Source of the DNA: Candidatus Zixiibacteriota bacterium
GTDB lineage: Bacteria > Zixibacteria > MSB-5A5 > GN15 > FEB-12
Reading direction: 5' to 3'
NCBI GenBank assembly: GCA_035380245.1
Contig: DAOSXA010000002.1
Coordinates: 310,001-374,000, forward strand
DNA: 64,000 bases
Below are positions 1-7,777 of the stretch, piece by piece (positions within the stretch are counted from its first letter, which is position 1; each line of letters opens with the position of its first letter). The notes under the pieces are model-generated. The model was not told the origin of the DNA. It searched no databases and was given only the letters and a program-made list of their open reading frames with translations. Made by a program: the position numbers and the translations under genes.

Positions 1-325
1 CTTTGATCGCTGCTTCGAAATTCTGCACCACTTCACCGGATTTGGTCAGTCCCTCACTCTTACCGCGGCTGTAACCGTCCTGATACCCTTCCTCACGTCC
101 TCTACGGAAGGCTCCATCTCGTTCACTGTCGATAAAACGACTGATCCGTTCGATCTCCTGGATCGGGATCAACTTGGCTCCGTGAATATCGGTGAGCACT
201 TCGATCTCCGGCAGGATGTGGCGAAGCTGTTGCTCCGCCTTATCCTGACGCGAGAGATTGATCTGACTCTCACCGATCGAAACGCTGCTCTGCGCTTCGA
301 TAACATGACGCAGTACTCTAGACAA
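1..325 (-). CDS. fliH: Flagellar assembly protein FliH (5' part, runs off window)
   Basis: FliH is the cytoplasmic regulator of the flagellar export ATPase FliI. The frame opens with a TTG codon at 325-323 that overlaps the fliG stop, with an AGAGGA ribosome site just upstream inside fliG, and stays open to the window edge (about 108 codons). Around residues 72-90 the chain shows the Gly/small-residue periodicity FRRGREEGYQDGYSRGKSEG, the GxxxG repeat typical of FliH. Position directly after fliG agrees with the standard fliF-fliG-fliH order. The C-terminal FliI-binding part lies outside the window. An ATG at 306-304 is an alternative start. Confidence 0.85.
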   Translation of the reverse strand, partial: MSRVLRHVIEAQSSVSIGESQINLSRQDKAEQQLRHILPEIEVLTDIHGAKLIPIQEIERISRFIDSERDGAFRRGREEGYQDGYSRGKSEGLTKSGEVVQNFEAAIK

Positions 326-1328
326 TGATATCCTCTTTGCCGCCGCGGCCGGAGATGATAATCTGGCCTTCTTCTTCGAGTCGCCTGACGGCTTCGACAA
401 TTCTTCCCTGGGCCGCTTCGACATCGGACAGACGCGTCGGCCCCATGAACTCCATCTCTTCCTTGATCATGACCGACACACGTTCGGAAACGTTGCTGAA
501 GATCTTGTCGCGGACCTCTTCGCTGGCCGCCTTGAGCGCCAGTGACAGATCCTTGGTCTCAACCTCCTTAAGCAGACGCTGGACGGAGCGGTCATCGAGA
601 AGAACGATATCGTCAAAGACGAACATCATATTTTTGATCTCAGCCGCCAGATCGGGGTCTTCCGCTTCGAGCGACTGGAGAATGTTCTTTTCTGCGGAGC
701 TGTCGATCAGATTGAGGATTTCGGCAATAGCCTTGGCGCCGCCGGAGATCGACATTTCTCCGGTTCCGGTGCGTTCGAAATGTCCTTCCAGGGTTTGTTC
801 TATCTCGCGTAGAATCTCCGGAGCGATCTTTTCCATAGTCGCCACTCTCAGGGCAACTTCCGACTGCAACTCAGGACTTAATTCGGAAAGAACCGCCGCC
901 GCATGTTGAGGATTCAGTTGCGTGATGATAAGCGAAATGGTTTGCGGATGCTCGTTTTGCAGGAAACCGGTCAACTGCTTGGCATCGATGTCCTTCAGTA
1001 ATGAGAATCCGGTCGTGGTGATCGATGACTCAAGGCGCTTCATGATCTCCTGCGCCTTGTTCATCCCTACCGCCTTCTCCAGAATCGACTGGGCGAAATC
1101 GACACCACCCTGAGAAATGTACTGCCGAGCCATGAAGATCTGATGACATTCTTCCATCACCTTCTCTTCGATCTCGGGCGGGACATCGCGCAGATTGGCG
1201 ATTTCAACCGTGATCTGTTCCAGGTCGGCTTCCGGCATACCCTGAAGCACCAGCGCCGAGACTTCCGATCCAAACGCCACCAGGGCAACCGCCGCCTTTT
1301 GCAGACTTGTCATGTCTTCATAGTTCAT
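318..1328 (-). CDS. fliG: Flagellar motor switch protein FliG
   Basis: FliG is the rotor protein of the C-ring that binds the MS ring through its N-terminus and the MotA stator through its C-terminal charged helix. At 336 residues it has the normal family length. The middle-domain EHPQ motif is at residues 126-129 and the charged C-terminal region (residues about 240-310, FDDIVLLDDRSVQRLLKEV) matches the torque helix. The gene lies 13 bases after fliF and overlaps the fliH start, so translation coupling is likely. No missing key residue was noticed. Confidence 0.97.
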   Translation of the reverse strand: MNYEDMTSLQKAAVALVAFGSEVSALVLQGMPEADLEQITVEIANLRDVPPEIEEKVMEECHQIFMARQYISQGGVDFAQSILEKAVGMNKAQEIMKRLESSITTTGFSLLKDIDAKQLTGFLQNEHPQTISLIITQLNPQHAAAVLSELSPELQSEVALRVATMEKIAPEILREIEQTLEGHFERTGTGEMSISGGAKAIAEILNLIDSSAEKNILQSLEAEDPDLAAEIKNMMFVFDDIVLLDDRSVQRLLKEVETKDLSLALKAASEEVRDKIFSNVSERVSVMIKEEMEFMGPTRLSDVEAAQGRIVEAVRRLEEEGQIIISGRGGKEDIIV

Positions 1329-1341
1329 GAATCAAATCTCC

Positions 1342-2895
1342 TCAGTCGGCCATCATGGTCTTGATGACTCGGGCTATTTCCTCAGGCTGCTCCTTGGCCG
1401 CTTCCTGCATACGGTCGACCAATCTCGGCTGCCGTTTTCTCATATCGAATTTGTCTTCTATCGATTCCGCTTCGGTCTGCTCGGCTGACGGTTCCGGCGA
1501 AACTATCGTTCGCGGCGCCTGATTGGCAATACGACCGATACCGGCCCAGAATTTCTTGAGCTTCTTCCTCGCCCAAAGAAGAGCGATGGCCAGCAACAAG
1601 AAATAACCTACCTTGCGGGCAATGTCGTAATAGAACTCGCGGGTGTACATCGAATCGAGCGCCTGACGGTCTTGATCCAGATTTTGACGGTCGAAAGCGA
1701 TGTTGACCATTTCGATCTGGTCATTACGTTCCTGGCTGAATCCCACCGCATTCTTAACGATCGATTGCAGTCGATCCAGTTCCTCGGGCGAACGCGGCTG
1801 GTAAACCATTTCTCCGCTTTCATCCGCAGCCGGCGTATAGACACCGTCGACCAAAACCGCGATGGACATCCGGTCTAGCGTTCCCATCGCGTCGATGACA
1901 TGCTCAACCGTTTTGTTCAACTCGTAATTGGTAATGGTCGTTTCCGACTCGTCCTCCGAAGAACTTTCCTGATCCTCGGGGGCTTTGTCGGAATCGGCGC
2001 TGCTGGTCTTGGTGCGTTCTTCCGACCGTACTGACGGGTTGTTCGCATCGAACAACTCCGAGGTTCGTTCGAGTTGCTTGAAATTCAACTCGGCCGCGAT
2101 TCGCACCACCGACTTGCCCGTACCGAGCACCTCGTCAAGCATCGACTGGGCTTTGCTGGCCAGGTGCTTCTCCACTTCCTGAGTCAGCTCCAACTGCGAG
2201 GCGCTGAGCCCGACCACCGGATCGGAATCGGTTCCTGACGAAAGCATATTACCACCGTAATCAACGATAGTGATATTATCCGGTGTCAGTCCCTCAACCG
2301 ATGATGCTACCAGATGTGAAATCCCCGCTACCTGGTGTTTGGTTATTCCGCCGGGGCTTTTCAGTTTGAGCACCACGGAAGCGGTCGCCGCCTTTTGATC
2401 CTCACGGAACAACCGTTCCTTGGGCATCACGATATGCACCCGGGCCGCTTGAACCTCATCCAACTGCATGATCGTCTTGGTTAACTCGCCCTCCAAGGCC
2501 CTGCGAAAATTCAGGTTTTGCAGAAAGTCGGTCATGCCGAGGTTGTTCTTGTCAAAGATCGAATAACCCATCGAACCGTTGCGCGGGAGCCCTTCGGTTG
2601 CCAATGCGATACGAGTCTTGTAGACATCGGACGAAGGCACCTCAATCGTGCGTCCTCCGTTCGTCAACTGATACTCGATCTTGTTGTCGTTAAGCCAGGC
2701 GGCGATTTCTCCCGCTTCCTGTTCGTCCAGATCGGAGTACAGGCGGGTATAGGTCACGGTATTCAACCAGCCTACCAGAAAAACCACACCTACCAGCGTC
2801 CCGGCAATAACACCCAATAGCATCATTACCTGACTGGCGGACAATCGCCCGACAAAATCGGTTAAGTTCTTAAGAAGTTTTTTAGTCCCTTCCAT
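1342..2895 (-). CDS. fliF: Flagellar MS-ring protein FliF
   Basis: FliF forms the membrane-embedded MS ring, the first structure assembled in the flagellum. The 517-residue chain has an N-terminal membrane segment (about residues 24-46), the periplasmic ring-building domains, an acidic Ser/Glu-rich linker near 290-320 and a second membrane segment near 430-450. A charged cytoplasmic tail ends in EEIARVIKTMMAD, the FliG-binding region. Length and order (fliE-fliF-fliG) are standard. It belongs to the operon starting at flgB. Confidence 0.97.
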   Translation of the reverse strand: MEGTKKLLKNLTDFVGRLSASQVMMLLGVIAGTLVGVVFLVGWLNTVTYTRLYSDLDEQEAGEIAAWLNDNKIEYQLTNGGRTIEVPSSDVYKTRIALATEGLPRNGSMGYSIFDKNNLGMTDFLQNLNFRRALEGELTKTIMQLDEVQAARVHIVMPKERLFREDQKAATASVVLKLKSPGGITKHQVAGISHLVASSVEGLTPDNITIVDYGGNMLSSGTDSDPVVGLSASQLELTQEVEKHLASKAQSMLDEVLGTGKSVVRIAAELNFKQLERTSELFDANNPSVRSEERTKTSSADSDKAPEDQESSSEDESETTITNYELNKTVEHVIDAMGTLDRMSIAVLVDGVYTPAADESGEMVYQPRSPEELDRLQSIVKNAVGFSQERNDQIEMVNIAFDRQNLDQDRQALDSMYTREFYYDIARKVGYFLLLAIALLWARKKLKKFWAGIGRIANQAPRTIVSPEPSAEQTEAESIEDKFDMRKRQPRLVDRMQEAAKEQPEEIARVIKTMMAD

Positions 2896-2956
2896 ACCAA
2901 ATCCTATTTATTCCCGATCAGCGACCTGTCCATGGCCGCTAAAACCAGCCGCTAGC

Positions 2957-3277
2957 CTACATCGGCATTTGCGACAGTTCGTTATATGCGCTAACCAATT
3001 TATCCCGAATTTCCAGAAGCAGCTCCATGGCTACTCCCGCTTCCTCGGCCTTGATCATCACCTGATGCAGCTCTACCGGATCCCCGTTCAAGAACGCTTC
3101 CTGCATCTTGTTGGAATCCATTTGCAGATCGTTGACCGAATCGATCAGCTTCGACAATTCTTTGGCGAAGCCGCCGCCGTCCGTTATCTCGGAACCGCTG
3201 CCGGTCTTCTGCGTCGGGTTTAATTTCTCGATCAGACCGGGAACGACCCGGTTGATATTGATTGCGCCCGGTTTCAT
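2957..3277 (-). CDS. fliE: Flagellar hook-basal body protein FliE
   Basis: FliE is the small adaptor joining the MS ring to the proximal rod. The 106-residue protein carries the family C-terminus: a helical stretch ending DPVELHQVMIKAEEAGVAMELLLEIRDKLVSAYNELSQMPM, with the conserved 'HQVMIKAEEA' and 'RNKLVxAYxEI'-like segments. It sits between the small unknown gene and fliF, as expected. A polar Gly-rich N-terminal arm of about 40 residues is family-typical. Confidence 0.93.
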   Translation of the reverse strand: MKPGAININRVVPGLIEKLNPTQKTGSGSEITDGGGFAKELSKLIDSVNDLQMDSNKMQEAFLNGDPVELHQVMIKAEEAGVAMELLLEIRDKLVSAYNELSQMPM

Positions 3278-3279
3278 GG

Positions 3280-3603
3280 TTAGGCCTTTACGTCAATCCA
3301 GGCGCCTACACTATTGGAAGCGCCGGAATCATCGGCCGTCTCGGTCACAAAACGCTCATGCCCGCGGAATCGCGAGAAGAGCAAATCGAGCGCCTGGCGC
3401 TCTTCGACCGAAAGGAACTCATCATAGGAACCTTTTTCAGCCTTTACAGCTATGCGAGAACTGCCGGTGGAGTCCGACGCATCGATCGCAACCTTGTCGG
3501 TCGTTTGCGTTGTCTCCGTTGCCGTCTGCTGCTGCTGGGCCGCCGGATTATCCCGGCGTATCAGTTCCTGGTAAGACTGAATGCCAAGAGGGTTGATCTT
3601 CAT
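3280..3603 (-). CDS. Small unknown protein of the rod operon
   Basis: This 107-residue polar protein lies in the operon between flgC and fliE with 2 bases to the fliE start, so it is very probably translated. It opens with MKINPLGIQSYQELIRR and then has a Gln/Thr-rich low-complexity stretch (residues about 22-38). A predicted helix around EEFLSV..RQALDLLFSRF follows. There is no signal peptide or membrane segment. I do not recognise the family; the N-terminus recalls other short flagellar-operon proteins (FlgM-like or chaperone-like), but this is not supported by a diagnostic motif. A role in rod assembly or export is inference from position only. Confidence 0.6.
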   Translation of the reverse strand: MKINPLGIQSYQELIRRDNPAAQQQQTATETTQTTDKVAIDASDSTGSSRIAVKAEKGSYDEFLSVEERQALDLLFSRFRGHERFVTETADDSGASNSVGAWIDVKA

Positions 3604-3621
3604 CTTTCTGTCCTATTCCTA

Positions 3622-4116
3622 TTAGATATCCAAAGCATCTTTTGCCATATTCTTCGCCGCCGAAATCGCTACCGTATTGGCTTCATAAGCCCTTGAGGCG
3701 GCCATCATGTCCACCATCTCGGTTACGATTTCGACATCCGGCATCTGAACGTAGCCGTCCTCATCGGCGTCCGGATGCGACGGATCATAGACCAGTCTGA
3801 ATTTTGCATCGGGGTCGACGACCGCGTCTCCCTCGACTGTAGGCAAATCCACGCCATCGGTTGAACGATAGCCATGACTGGTCATGTGGCGGTCGGAAGT
3901 ACGCGCCAGTTTGACTGAAGCGGTGTTGAGCATTGAATTGAAAGTACCCTTAACCTCATCCTGTTCCACTACCACCCTTTGGCGACGGTAGGGACCACCT
4001 TCGGGCGTTCGCGTCGTTTCCGCGTTGGCCATATTTTCGGCCACCACGTTCATCTTTTTGCGCTGAACCGAAAGGCCCTGCGATGAGATTTCAATCGCTC
4101 CAAGTATTCCCGACAT
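3622..4116 (-). CDS. flgC: Flagellar proximal rod protein FlgC
   Basis: FlgC is a proximal rod subunit secreted by the flagellar export apparatus. The N-terminal rod motif is present: residues 1-35 contain ISSQGLSVQRKKMNVVAENMANAETT, matching the SAxGLxAQRxRMxVIAxNIANAxTT pattern. The C-terminal helix MVDMMAASRAYEANTVAISAAKNMAKDALDI is the matching C-terminal rod motif. The length of 164 residues is slightly longer than usual. It follows flgB by about 14 bases. Confidence 0.95.
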   Translation of the reverse strand: MSGILGAIEISSQGLSVQRKKMNVVAENMANAETTRTPEGGPYRRQRVVVEQDEVKGTFNSMLNTASVKLARTSDRHMTSHGYRSTDGVDLPTVEGDAVVDPDAKFRLVYDPSHPDADEDGYVQMPDVEIVTEMVDMMAASRAYEANTVAISAAKNMAKDALDI

Positions 4117-4130
4117 AACCTATACCCAGT

Positions 4131-4544
4131 CTACGGTGTCTCGATTGCCTTCCTAAGGCTATCGAATTTATCCTTGAGCAAACGCGCTCCGACGGTGTAG
4201 ATCAACTCATTCTGAGCCAGACCGGAGATTTCCTTGTCGGCATCGACTGAGTTCATTTCTCCGTCGGTCACTTTGGCTTCGTTGACTTCCGGAGCCTTGC
4301 TCGCATGATTTCCCAGCGGTATGTGATTCTCGTGAGTCATGGTTCCACTTAGCTCATCCGAGGATTCGGTTACACGGCGGAACTCCTCAAAAAAGTTGAT
4401 ATCCTTACTCTGATAGCCGGGCGTTGAGGCATTGGCAATGTTCCCGCTAATCAATTTGTGGCGAAACGAAGCCACATCCATGAACTTGCCGAGGTTGCTC
4501 ACTCCGGACTTTTGAAACATGAAATCAGCAATTTTATCAGCCAT
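4131..4544 (-). CDS. flgB: Flagellar proximal rod protein FlgB
   Basis: FlgB is the membrane-proximal rod subunit. The 137-residue chain has the rod signature near residues 22-42 (FRHKLISGNIANASTPGYQSKDI) and a C-terminal helix ending in RLLKDKFDSLRKAIETP. It is the first gene of the operon flgB-flgC-unknown-fliE-fliF-fliG-fliH. A sigma-54 type promoter lies about 40-55 bases upstream of its start, so it is the likely site of class-II/III flagellar regulation. Confidence 0.94.
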   Translation of the reverse strand: MADKIADFMFQKSGVSNLGKFMDVASFRHKLISGNIANASTPGYQSKDINFFEEFRRVTESSDELSGTMTHENHIPLGNHASKAPEVNEAKVTDGEMNSVDADKEISGLAQNELIYTVGARLLKDKFDSLRKAIETP

Positions 4545-4584
4545 ACAGAATCACTCATCCACAGTTTTTCTCGCTCGAACCTAT

Positions 4585-4600
4585 TGCAAGGTCCGTGCCA
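4585..4600 (-). promoter_or_regulatory. Sigma-54 promoter of the flgB operon
   Basis: On the minus strand the sequence reads TGGCACGGACCTTGCA, an essentially perfect -24/-12 element. It has the GG and GC doublets separated by 10 bases and both flanks matching the TGGCACG-N4-TTGCA consensus. It is 40-55 bases upstream of the flgB ATG. A sigma-54 activator gene (6422-7777) is nearby, so RpoN control of the rod/MS-ring operon is a strong inference. Confidence 0.88.
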
Positions 4601-4719
4601 AACACTTCCCCAATGCGATAACATACTGGTTTACAAGATATTACGAGCAACAGAAAGCACCCGAGCTATGTTTATTGGCTCGCTGCGAAGGCTCCTGTTT
4701 CCAATGCGATGGGAAAAGA

Positions 4720-5466
4720 TTACTCACCTGATGCGAGATTATAGATATTTGCGGTCGGTTCCTTCATGGATAACTCCATAGTAAGAATGACCACATCCAC
4801 TCGCCGGTTAACCGCTCGATTTTCAATTGAATTGTTGGGACGAATCGGTCGGTACTCACCATACCCCAGGGCCGATACGCGCCAGGGATCGATACCGTAG
4901 TTCTCGATGAAGAACTTAACCACTTCCGTCGCGCGTGAGGACGACAATTCCCAGTTCGACGGAAACCGTACCGTATGGATATCGCGATCGTCGGTGTGCC
5001 CCTCCACCCGGACATGGTTGGGAATATCGACAATTTCTTCTGCGACCATATCAAGAATATCGAGAGCCCGCCCTTGCAAATCGGCCGAACCCTCTTCGAA
5101 CAAGGCCGACTCCATTATATGTACCACCAGACCGCGTTCGGTAATCTCGGTCTTGAGTTCCTGATCACGACCGAGCTTATCGAAACGTTTCTCAATTTTG
5201 TTCTGAATCATCCGCAGGTTGCCCAGCTTAAGCAAGCCGTGTCCTTTGCTGGGATCCGGTTCGTCGAATTTGGATACGACATTGTCGCCGCCCCGCAGAA
5301 CGCCGTTGAGCGCCTCGGCCATTTTGCCGAATTTCTTGGCGTCAACCGCGGACATTGAATACATAACGATAAAAAACGCCAGCAACAACGTGATCATATC
5401 GGCATAGGTCAGCAGCCAGCGCTCCTGGTTTTCTTTGGGATCAGCTTTGGAACGGTGTCGGGGCAT
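4720..5466 (-). CDS. motB: Flagellar stator protein MotB
   Basis: MotB anchors the stator to peptidoglycan and forms the ion channel with MotA. The 248-residue protein has a cytoplasmic basic N-terminus, one membrane segment (about residues 19-38) with the channel aspartate at D23 in TYADMITLL, and an OmpA-like peptidoglycan-binding domain at about 115-235. Within that domain, VEGHTDDRDI and NWELSSSRA match the family. It starts 2 bases after motA ends. The coupling ion cannot be decided from sequence alone. Confidence 0.95.
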   Translation of the reverse strand: MPRHRSKADPKENQERWLLTYADMITLLLAFFIVMYSMSAVDAKKFGKMAEALNGVLRGGDNVVSKFDEPDPSKGHGLLKLGNLRMIQNKIEKRFDKLGRDQELKTEITERGLVVHIMESALFEEGSADLQGRALDILDMVAEEIVDIPNHVRVEGHTDDRDIHTVRFPSNWELSSSRATEVVKFFIENYGIDPWRVSALGYGEYRPIRPNNSIENRAVNRRVDVVILTMELSMKEPTANIYNLASGE

Positions 5467-5467
5467 C

Positions 5468-6232
5468 TTACAGCTCGTTGCGTCGTTTTTGCGGAGCCAC
5501 GAACGAGATCAGTCTGGTGCGGATATTTCTCGGCGTTTCACCGGACTGTAACGCGATTACACCTTCCATTATCAGCTCCAGGTGAGTCACTTCTTCTTCA
5601 TGGCGAAGTTTCAGCTTGTCTGAAATCGGCAAAAAGAACAGGTTAGCCAGACCTACACCCCAGAGCGTGGCAATAAACGCGCTGGCTATCGAAGCGGCCA
5701 TGCGGTCGGCTTCGGTGGCATTGGCCAGGGTATGAACCAGCCCCAGAACTGTTCCGAGGATACCCATCGTGGGGGCAAATCCGCCGGCTTTGTTGAACAA
5801 ATAGATCCCGACCTTATGACGTTCTTCTTTATAGGCGATCTCCGTTTCGAGAATCTCCCGCAACGCCGTCACCTCCGTGCCGTCAATCACCAACTGCATC
5901 GCTTTTTTGAAAAACTTGTCACGCATACCGCGCGTTAGCGTCTCGAGACCAAGAATGCCGTCGCGACGGGCTTTCTCGGCCAGATGAACGATCAGGTCGA
6001 TAGTGCGGTTGGCATCGAAGCGCCGACGAAAAGCCGCAATCCTCAGATAAGTCGGAATCTTAAGAACGGCTGTCATCGAGGTTGTGATCGTCGTCGCCCC
6101 GAGTGTTCCGCCGACCACTATTAATATAGGGGCGGTTAAAAAGATGGCATCAAGCGAGCCGCCTTCCAGCACAAAAGCGCCGGTAATAGCTCCTATAGCG
6201 GTGATGATGCCGAGAATCGTAGCTAGATCCAT
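5468..6232 (-). CDS. motA: Flagellar stator protein MotA
   Basis: MotA surrounds MotB in the inner membrane and pushes on FliG. The 254-residue chain has membrane segments near residues 1-20, 28-50, 145-170 and 180-200. It has the cytoplasmic loop with the charged residues between them and the conserved GGFAPTMGILGTVLGLVHTL segment in the third membrane helix. It is cotranscribed with motB. The preceding 6233-6370 gap holds its promoter region, in which I see no clear sigma-54 site. Confidence 0.96.
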   Translation of the reverse strand: MDLATILGIITAIGAITGAFVLEGGSLDAIFLTAPILIVVGGTLGATTITTSMTAVLKIPTYLRIAAFRRRFDANRTIDLIVHLAEKARRDGILGLETLTRGMRDKFFKKAMQLVIDGTEVTALREILETEIAYKEERHKVGIYLFNKAGGFAPTMGILGTVLGLVHTLANATEADRMAASIASAFIATLWGVGLANLFFLPISDKLKLRHEEEVTHLELIMEGVIALQSGETPRNIRTRLISFVAPQKRRNEL

Positions 6233-6371
6233 GCTATCCGTTCCTTAATGCGAACATGTTCCATAACGTTGGGCAGATTTCTGCCTCATGTAAGGAGTTA
6301 TCGGCAGGGCTTTAGCTTTTTGAAGCGGAAATGATCAAAAAACGAACAGAATTTTCGTATCACATTCCATG

Positions 6372-6400
6372 AAAAAACCCCGGACAAGCCGGGGTCGTTT
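6372..6400 (-). terminator. Intrinsic terminator after the che/signalling array
   Basis: On the minus strand a CCCCGG / CCGGGG stem with a 5-base loop is followed by TTTTTT. It lies 20-50 bases after the stop of the sigma-54 activator gene and closes the long chemotaxis transcript before the mot genes. Confidence 0.9.
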
Positions 6401-6421
6401 TCTATGCGATGACCGCAACGG

Positions 6422-7777
6422 TCATTTGAAGGCATCCTTCATATTATATTCCGCCAGTTTGTTGCGGATAGTGCGCGTAGTAATCCCGAGTGCTTCGGCC
6501 GCTCGTGTTTTGTTGCCGTTATACTTCTCGAGCGTCTTGAGAATCAGATACTTACTGCCTTCTTCGAGCTTCATCGGCACTTTCAGGGCCGGAACGTCAT
6601 CGGCAATCGGACCAAGCGCCAGATCGGCCGGGAAGTCATCATCGGTTAACATGTTGGTTTTCGAGGTAACCACCGCCCGCTCCACCAGATTTTCCAGTTC
6701 GCGGACATTACCGGGCCAATGGTAACTCATGAACAAACGCAGGGCATCCGGTTCGATTCCCCGAATCTCCTTGTCGTTCTCAGTGTTGTATTTATCGATG
6801 AAATGCTGTACCAGCAGCGGGATATCCTCAGCTCGCTCTTCGAGCGGACAAAGATGGATCGGGATTACGTTCAGACGATAGAAAAGATCCTCACGGAATT
6901 TGCCCGCAGCGATATACTCTTTGAGGTTGCGATTGGAAGTGGCAATCAGGCGCACATCAACCTGGATCGTTTCACTCGAGCCAACCCGTTCGAACTCGCG
7001 CTCCTGAATAACGCGCAACAACTTGGATTGCAGATTCAAGGGCATCTCGGAGATTTCATCGAGCAACAATGTCCCGCCGTCGGCCAGTTCAAAACGACCT
7101 CGACGCGTCTTCTTGGCATCGGTAAAAGCTCCCTTTTCAAATCCGAAAAGCTCTGCCTCAACCAGATTCTCCGGCAAAGCGGCACAGTTAAGCTTGATAA
7201 AGGGTGCTTCGGACCGATTGGAGGTCTGGTGAATCGCCCGTGCCACCAATTCCTTTCCGGTACCGGAAGGACCGGTAATCATAACCGTCGAGCGAGCCGA
7301 GGCAACCGATTCGATCAGGTCAAACACCTCTTTCATCACTTTTGACTTACCGACGATATTCTGATACTTGGAAGCTAAATCACGACGCAACGAGGCATTT
7401 TCCGAGCGGAGAGTGAGTGTCTCGGTGATGCGATTCATCATATTTTCGAGCGGCTCGGGCATAACCGGCTTGAGCAGGAAATCATACGCCCCAAGCTTGA
7501 TTGCCCTGACTGCGGTCTCGATCGTTCCGAACGCGGTCATCATAACCACGGCCGTTTCGGGAGAACGCTCCTTGATTGCCTCAATCACCTCCAGACCGTC
7601 CATTCCATCCATTTTATAGTCAGTCAGGACTATGTCCGTCGGGCGTTGTTCGAACTCCTCAATGGCCTCTTCCCCGGAATAGACACCGCGACAGTCGTAA
7701 TCTGCCCGCTGCAGCGTTTCGATGAGGAAGTCATGCACCAGCCTGTCGTCGTCTACCACCAACACTGAGTATTTCAT
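6422..7777 (-). CDS. Sigma-54-dependent NtrC-family response regulator
   Basis: This 451-residue protein has a receiver domain (residues 1-120, phosphoacceptor D53 in TDYKMDGMDG), an AAA+ sigma-54 activation domain and a Fis-type helix-turn-helix at the C-terminus (NKTRAAEALGITTRTIRNKL). The AAA+ domain has Walker A GPSGTGKE at 169-176 and a Walker B segment LLLDEISEM. The sigma-54 contact loop reads GAFTDA (216-221) rather than the usual GAFTGA. It overlaps the upstream kinase gene by four bases (ATGA). Close to flagellar genes with a sigma-54 promoter, it is probably the FlrC/FlgR-type flagellar activator; this target assignment is inference. Confidence 0.93.
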   Translation of the reverse strand: MKYSVLVVDDDRLVHDFLIETLQRADYDCRGVYSGEEAIEEFEQRPTDIVLTDYKMDGMDGLEVIEAIKERSPETAVVMMTAFGTIETAVRAIKLGAYDFLLKPVMPEPLENMMNRITETLTLRSENASLRRDLASKYQNIVGKSKVMKEVFDLIESVASARSTVMITGPSGTGKELVARAIHQTSNRSEAPFIKLNCAALPENLVEAELFGFEKGAFTDAKKTRRGRFELADGGTLLLDEISEMPLNLQSKLLRVIQEREFERVGSSETIQVDVRLIATSNRNLKEYIAAGKFREDLFYRLNVIPIHLCPLEERAEDIPLLVQHFIDKYNTENDKEIRGIEPDALRLFMSYHWPGNVRELENLVERAVVTSKTNMLTDDDFPADLALGPIADDVPALKVPMKLEEGSKYLILKTLEKYNGNKTRAAEALGITTRTIRNKLAEYNMKDAFK

